Below are positions 61,233-64,000 of a stretch of 64,000 nucleotides of DNA, piece after piece. The stretch comes from Bradyrhizobium sp. CB1015 (lineage in GTDB: Bacteria > Pseudomonadota > Alphaproteobacteria > Rhizobiales > Xanthobacteraceae): assembly GCF_025200925.1 (NCBI RefSeq), contig NZ_CP104174.1, forward strand, positions 4,898,001 to 4,962,000. The letters run 5' to 3'. The notes under the pieces are model-generated. The model worked only from the letters and a program-made list of their open reading frames with translations, did no database searches and was not told where the DNA came from. The first letter of the stretch is position 1. Each line of letters starts with the position of its first letter. The position numbers and the translations under genes are program-made.

Positions 61233-61754
61233 ATGCGAGCGCACCTGATTGCTGCTGTTGTTTTGATGGCGCTAAGCGTTACATCGGCTTCCGCGACCGT
61301 AATTATCAGCGCCGACATCGGCGGTAAGATGCGGGACTATGCGACGCACTTCCGACATGTGCGCGACTCCGGTGAGTCCGTCGTCATTACGGGCAAATGC
61401 GTTTCGGCCTGCACCATGGTGCTCGGATTAGTCCCGAGCGACCGAGTCTGCGCCACCCCTGATGCGGTGCTTGGTTTTCATGCGGCATGGATGTTCGATG
61501 ACTCCGGCAAACGCGTCGTCAGCGCATCCGGGACGCAAGAACTAATGACGACCTATCCGGCTCCGGTGCGCGCTTGGATCGCACGGCGCGGCGGGTTGAC
61601 GACAAAAATGATGTACCTTCGAGGTCGCGATCTCGCCGCCATTGTTGCGCCTTGCGATAGCTCACGCGTGGCATCTGCTTCACGCTCGAAGCGCTTCGGC
61701 GGCACTCAAATTGATGATACAAATTCGCCTCGCGCCAGTTTTGGCGCGCGCTGA
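61233..61754 (+). CDS. Secreted ClpP-like (crotonase-fold) protein
   Basis: 173 residues with signal peptide HLIAAVVLMALSVTSASA. The mature part VIISADIGGKMRDYATHFRH, then ESVVITGKCVSACTMVLGLV and DAVLGFHAAWMFD matches periplasmic ClpP-like proteins: the Ser of CVSAC and the His of GFHAA correspond to the ClpP catalytic pair. Function is not established. The C-terminal ~30 residues look random, so the end may be altered. AGGAAAAGG precedes the ATG. Confidence 0.65.
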   Translation: MRAHLIAAVVLMALSVTSASATVIISADIGGKMRDYATHFRHVRDSGESVVITGKCVSACTMVLGLVPSDRVCATPDAVLGFHAAWMFDDSGKRVVSASGTQELMTTYPAPVRAWIARRGGLTTKMMYLRGRDLAAIVAPCDSSRVASASRSKRFGGTQIDDTNSPRASFGAR

Positions 61755-61944
61755 ATAATCGCACCGGCTTGCTTATCGGTTCTTGCTGCCTAAAGGGACT
61801 TGAGCAATAACCGGGTGTCCGCAGGCATCGGTTCATGTCTGCCTATGGCCCTCAGCCGAACAACGCTGAAACCAGTGTATTGTCGGCTATCGGCGGCAGA
61901 CCGGACCCGGGTCCCGTGCTCACTTCGACCGCTGCTTGTGACCC

Positions 61945-63593
61945 TGGCTGTGTGAAAAGCCACGAGTCAGCTACGATTTCTCCGTTTCCTGATGGGGGAT
62001 ACGGATGGGACGCTTCGTTGAAGGCCCTGACAGATCCCAGCTAACGCTCTTGCCGGAATGTTTGGAGGATTGGGTAAGCGAGGACAACGCGGTCCATGTG
62101 ATCGATGTGTTTGTCGAGGCGCTCGACCTGCATGGACTGGGGTTTGAGCGTGTGATCGCCAAGGAGACGGGCCGGCCTTCCTATCATCCGGCAGTCCTTC
62201 TGAAGCTTTACATTTACGGTTATCTCAATCGGGTGCAGTCCAGCCGCCGACTGGAACGTGAGGCGTGCCGCAATGTCGAAGTTATGTGGCTGATCGGCCG
62301 CCTGGCTCCCGATCATAAGACGATCGCCGATTTCCGGAAGGACAATGGAGCGGCGCTTCGGAAGGTTTGTGCGAAGTTCATTGCACTATGCCGGCAAATG
62401 GGCCTGTTGCAGACCCCAAGCGTCGCAATCGACGGCAGCAAGTTCAAGGCGGTTAACAACCGCGACCGTAACTTCACGCACGCCAAGATGGCGAGGCGGA
62501 TGGCGCAGATCGAGGAAAGTGTCGGTCGATATCTGCGTCAACTCGATAGCGCCGATCGGCAGGAGCCATCGGAAGCGATCAGCATCAAGACGACGAGGAT
62601 CAAGGAAAAGATCGCTCGGCTGAAGCAGGAGATGAGCCGCCTGGAAGTGCTTGATGCGCGGATGCGCAACACGGCGGATCAACAGATATCACTCACCGAT
62701 CCGGATGCCCGTTCGATGGCCACCAGCGGACGCGGATCGGGCGTGGTCGGCTACAATGTCTAGGTCGCGGTGGACACCGAACACCATCTGATTGTTACGC
62801 ACGAGGTCATAAACGTCGGCAACGATCGTGGGCAGCTTGCCCGGATGTCGAAGCAAGCCAAAGAAGTGCTCGAAGTAGACAAACTCGAGGCGGTCGCTGA
62901 CCGTGGCTACTTCGACGGAGAGGAGATATTAGCCTGCGAAGAGGCTGGCGTTGCAGTCACCTTGCCCAAGCCTATGACGTCGAACGCCAAGGCGGAGGGC
63001 CGGTTCGGCAAACAGGACTTTGCGTACCTGCCTGATGAGGACGTCTACCGCTGCCCATCGGGCCAGCTGCTGCCCTATCACTACACCAACATCGAGCATG
63101 GGATGACGCTGCGCCGTTACTGGTCGACAGCGGCGTGCCAGGGCTGCGCGATCAAGAGCCAATGTACGCCGTCCAAGGAGCGCCGCATCACGCGGTGGGA
63201 GCATGAGCATGTGGTCGAGGAGGTTCAGAGACGGCTCGATTCCAATCCCGACGCCATGCGGACGCGGCGCGAGACGGTCGAGCATCCCTTCGGCACGATC
63301 AAGGCCCGTATGGGTGCGACCCACTTCCTGATGAAGCGCCTGCGCAATGTCGCTGCTGAGATGGCGCTGCATGTTCTCGCCTATAACCTCACACGGGTGA
63401 TGAACGTCCTCGGCAAACCGAGCCTGATTGCAGCCATCCGCGCCGCCTGACGGCGGGAAGTGCGTCCAAAATTGCATCCCCGGTCGCGATACCTAATTTG
63501 GCGGGTTATTGGACGCTCCGACACGCAAACACCGGCCGCGCGCAATACTTGGCGACCACGCCGCGTCCGACCCATGCGTTTCCACACAACCAA
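61945..63593 (+). mobile_element. IS1182-family insertion sequence with nonsense mutation
   Basis: About 1.65 kb. The ends share GGCTGTGTGAAAA on the left and, read inward, GGTTGTGTGGAAA on the right. GACCC occurs just outside both ends (61940-61944, 63594-63598) and may be the target duplication, though the ends are offset by one base. The single transposase gene has a premature stop. The right end adjoins a copy of the dispersed repeat. Confidence 0.65.
62005..63450 (+). pseudogene. IS1182 transposase interrupted by an in-frame TAG
   Basis: A 481-residue transposase split by one stop codon. The first part starts MGRFVEGPDRSQLTLLPECL and ends GVVGYNV, then TAG at 62761-62763, then VAVDTEHHLIVTHEVINVGN in the same frame. 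Relatives have Gln at this place (GYNVQ-AVD), so CAG has become TAG. The DDE residues are present: Asp in VAIDGSKFKA, Asp in AVADRGYFDG and Glu in ETVEHPFGTIK. Unless suppressed, the enzyme is inactive. Confidence 0.85.
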
Positions 63594-63598
63594 GACCC

Positions 63599-63697
63599 AT
63601 CTGCGAAGTTGCGCCTCCTCTGCCGCAGTCCGCTAATCAGGTTATAGCAGACCAGATTTGCTCAATCTGAGTTCTTCGCGTTTTGACCCATTCCAGA
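63599..63697 (+). repeat. Dispersed repeat, copy B (~98 bp)
   Basis: Begins ATCTGCGAAGTTGCGCC right after the IS1182 right end, and includes CCAGATTTGCTCAATC TGAGTTCTTCGCG. It matches copy A at 48902-48999 along its length. Confidence 0.6.
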
Positions 63698-63800
63698 CTC
63701 CGCAGCTGTTTCCAACATGGCTGGAGCGGGGGCCCGGCGAGCCTTCATCCGGCACGCGGGGCGCGAAAGGACTAGGCTCGTCCTTTGCCCGTGCTTCCTT

Positions 63801-64000
63801 TCACTCCGGAAGCCCTGCTTTACGCAAACCCTCGGCGATGCGCTGGAATTCGGCAAGGAAAACGACGTTATCGGACCACTCAGATCCATCCTGCAACCAA
63901 CGGGCGAGGGTGTAGTTCGGCTTGAGCCGACGAAGTTCAGCGATGGCGGCGTGGGCTTCTTGCTCATGTCCCGTCAGTGCGTTAGCGGCAGCAAGATCTG
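63801..64000 (-). CDS. C-terminus of a TPR/adenylate-cyclase-like protein (5' end outside window)
   Basis: The frame entering at the window edge reads LAAANALTGHEQEAHAAIAE, then RLKPNYTLARWLQDGSEWSD and ends RIAEGLRKAGLPE before TGA. The ALTG..EA-A-A-EL pattern is a tetratricopeptide unit, and the ending E-GLRKAGLPE is typical of Bradyrhizobium adenylate/guanylate-cyclase or CadC-like proteins with TPRs, such as the one at 49465. Only ~65 codons are in the window. Confidence 0.65.
   Translation of the reverse strand, partial: DLAAANALTGHEQEAHAAIAELRRLKPNYTLARWLQDGSEWSDNVVFLAEFQRIAEGLRKAGLPE

Noticed and set aside
1..64000. tRNA, rRNA and CRISPR arrays
   Set aside because: I saw no cloverleaf-like sequence with CCA-type end context, no rRNA motifs and no regularly spaced short repeats. 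Detection by eye is limited, so a tRNA could be missed.

Overview
The window looks like alphaproteobacterial DNA, most likely Bradyrhizobium or a close relative. The coding sequence is GC-rich. It contains the alphaproteobacterial gene order dac-tmk-holB-metG-tatD-MBL hydrolase, a DUF1476 (ATP synthase zeta/inhibitor) protein, several TctC and TRAP uptake systems, and many small proteins of the kind common in Bradyrhizobium. The genus is inferred from gene content and style; no search was run.

Bases 1 to about 37,000 read as ordinary chromosome. In order: the broken tail of a DASS anion transporter; metN-metI; an iron module (TonB receptor, PepSY membrane protein, secreted protein of unknown role) preceded by two palindromes resembling Irr-type iron control elements; a TctC binding protein with a LysR regulator; a membrane-anchored alpha/beta hydrolase followed by a frameshifted thiamine-diphosphate enzyme; a TRAP transporter with fused DctQM and an acyl-CoA ligase; a second, unfused TRAP operon on the other strand; the housekeeping operon above, whose MetG carries a long Lys/Ala-rich N-terminal tail; an epoxide-hydrolase-like protein and RlpA; a patch of tiny proteins; and an operon of an EEP-family phosphatase with a phospholipase D/VTT fusion.

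From about 38,000 to the end the character changes to an accessory region. Base composition drops, genes are short and widely spaced, and there are three insertion sequences (IS256, IS481 and IS1182 types), two DNA-ligase remnants (one with an internal inversion), a possible TnpB remnant, a phage coat-protein remnant, a truncated SIR2-like gene joined tail to tail to a truncated TOPRIM primase gene, and dispersed repeats. Intact cargo includes a CadC-like winged-helix/TPR protein, a class III nucleotide cyclase facing a C13-type peptidase, a ClpP-like secreted protein, and a protein that looks like an N-terminal-threonine proteasome-fold hydrolase. Many proteins of 28-65 residues lie between them, several of them single-pass membrane peptides.

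The two most unusual observations are these. (1) An ~85-nt leader occurs twice, nearly identical, in front of two related small genes; its last hairpin pairs with the Shine-Dalgarno sequence. One of the two genes is split by an IS256-type element with a 9-bp target duplication, and removing the element restores the frame exactly. (2) The protein at 53272-54165 begins Met-Thr, with Asp and Arg at the spacing of the proteasome active site, and is unlike HslV or a standard proteasome subunit in length.
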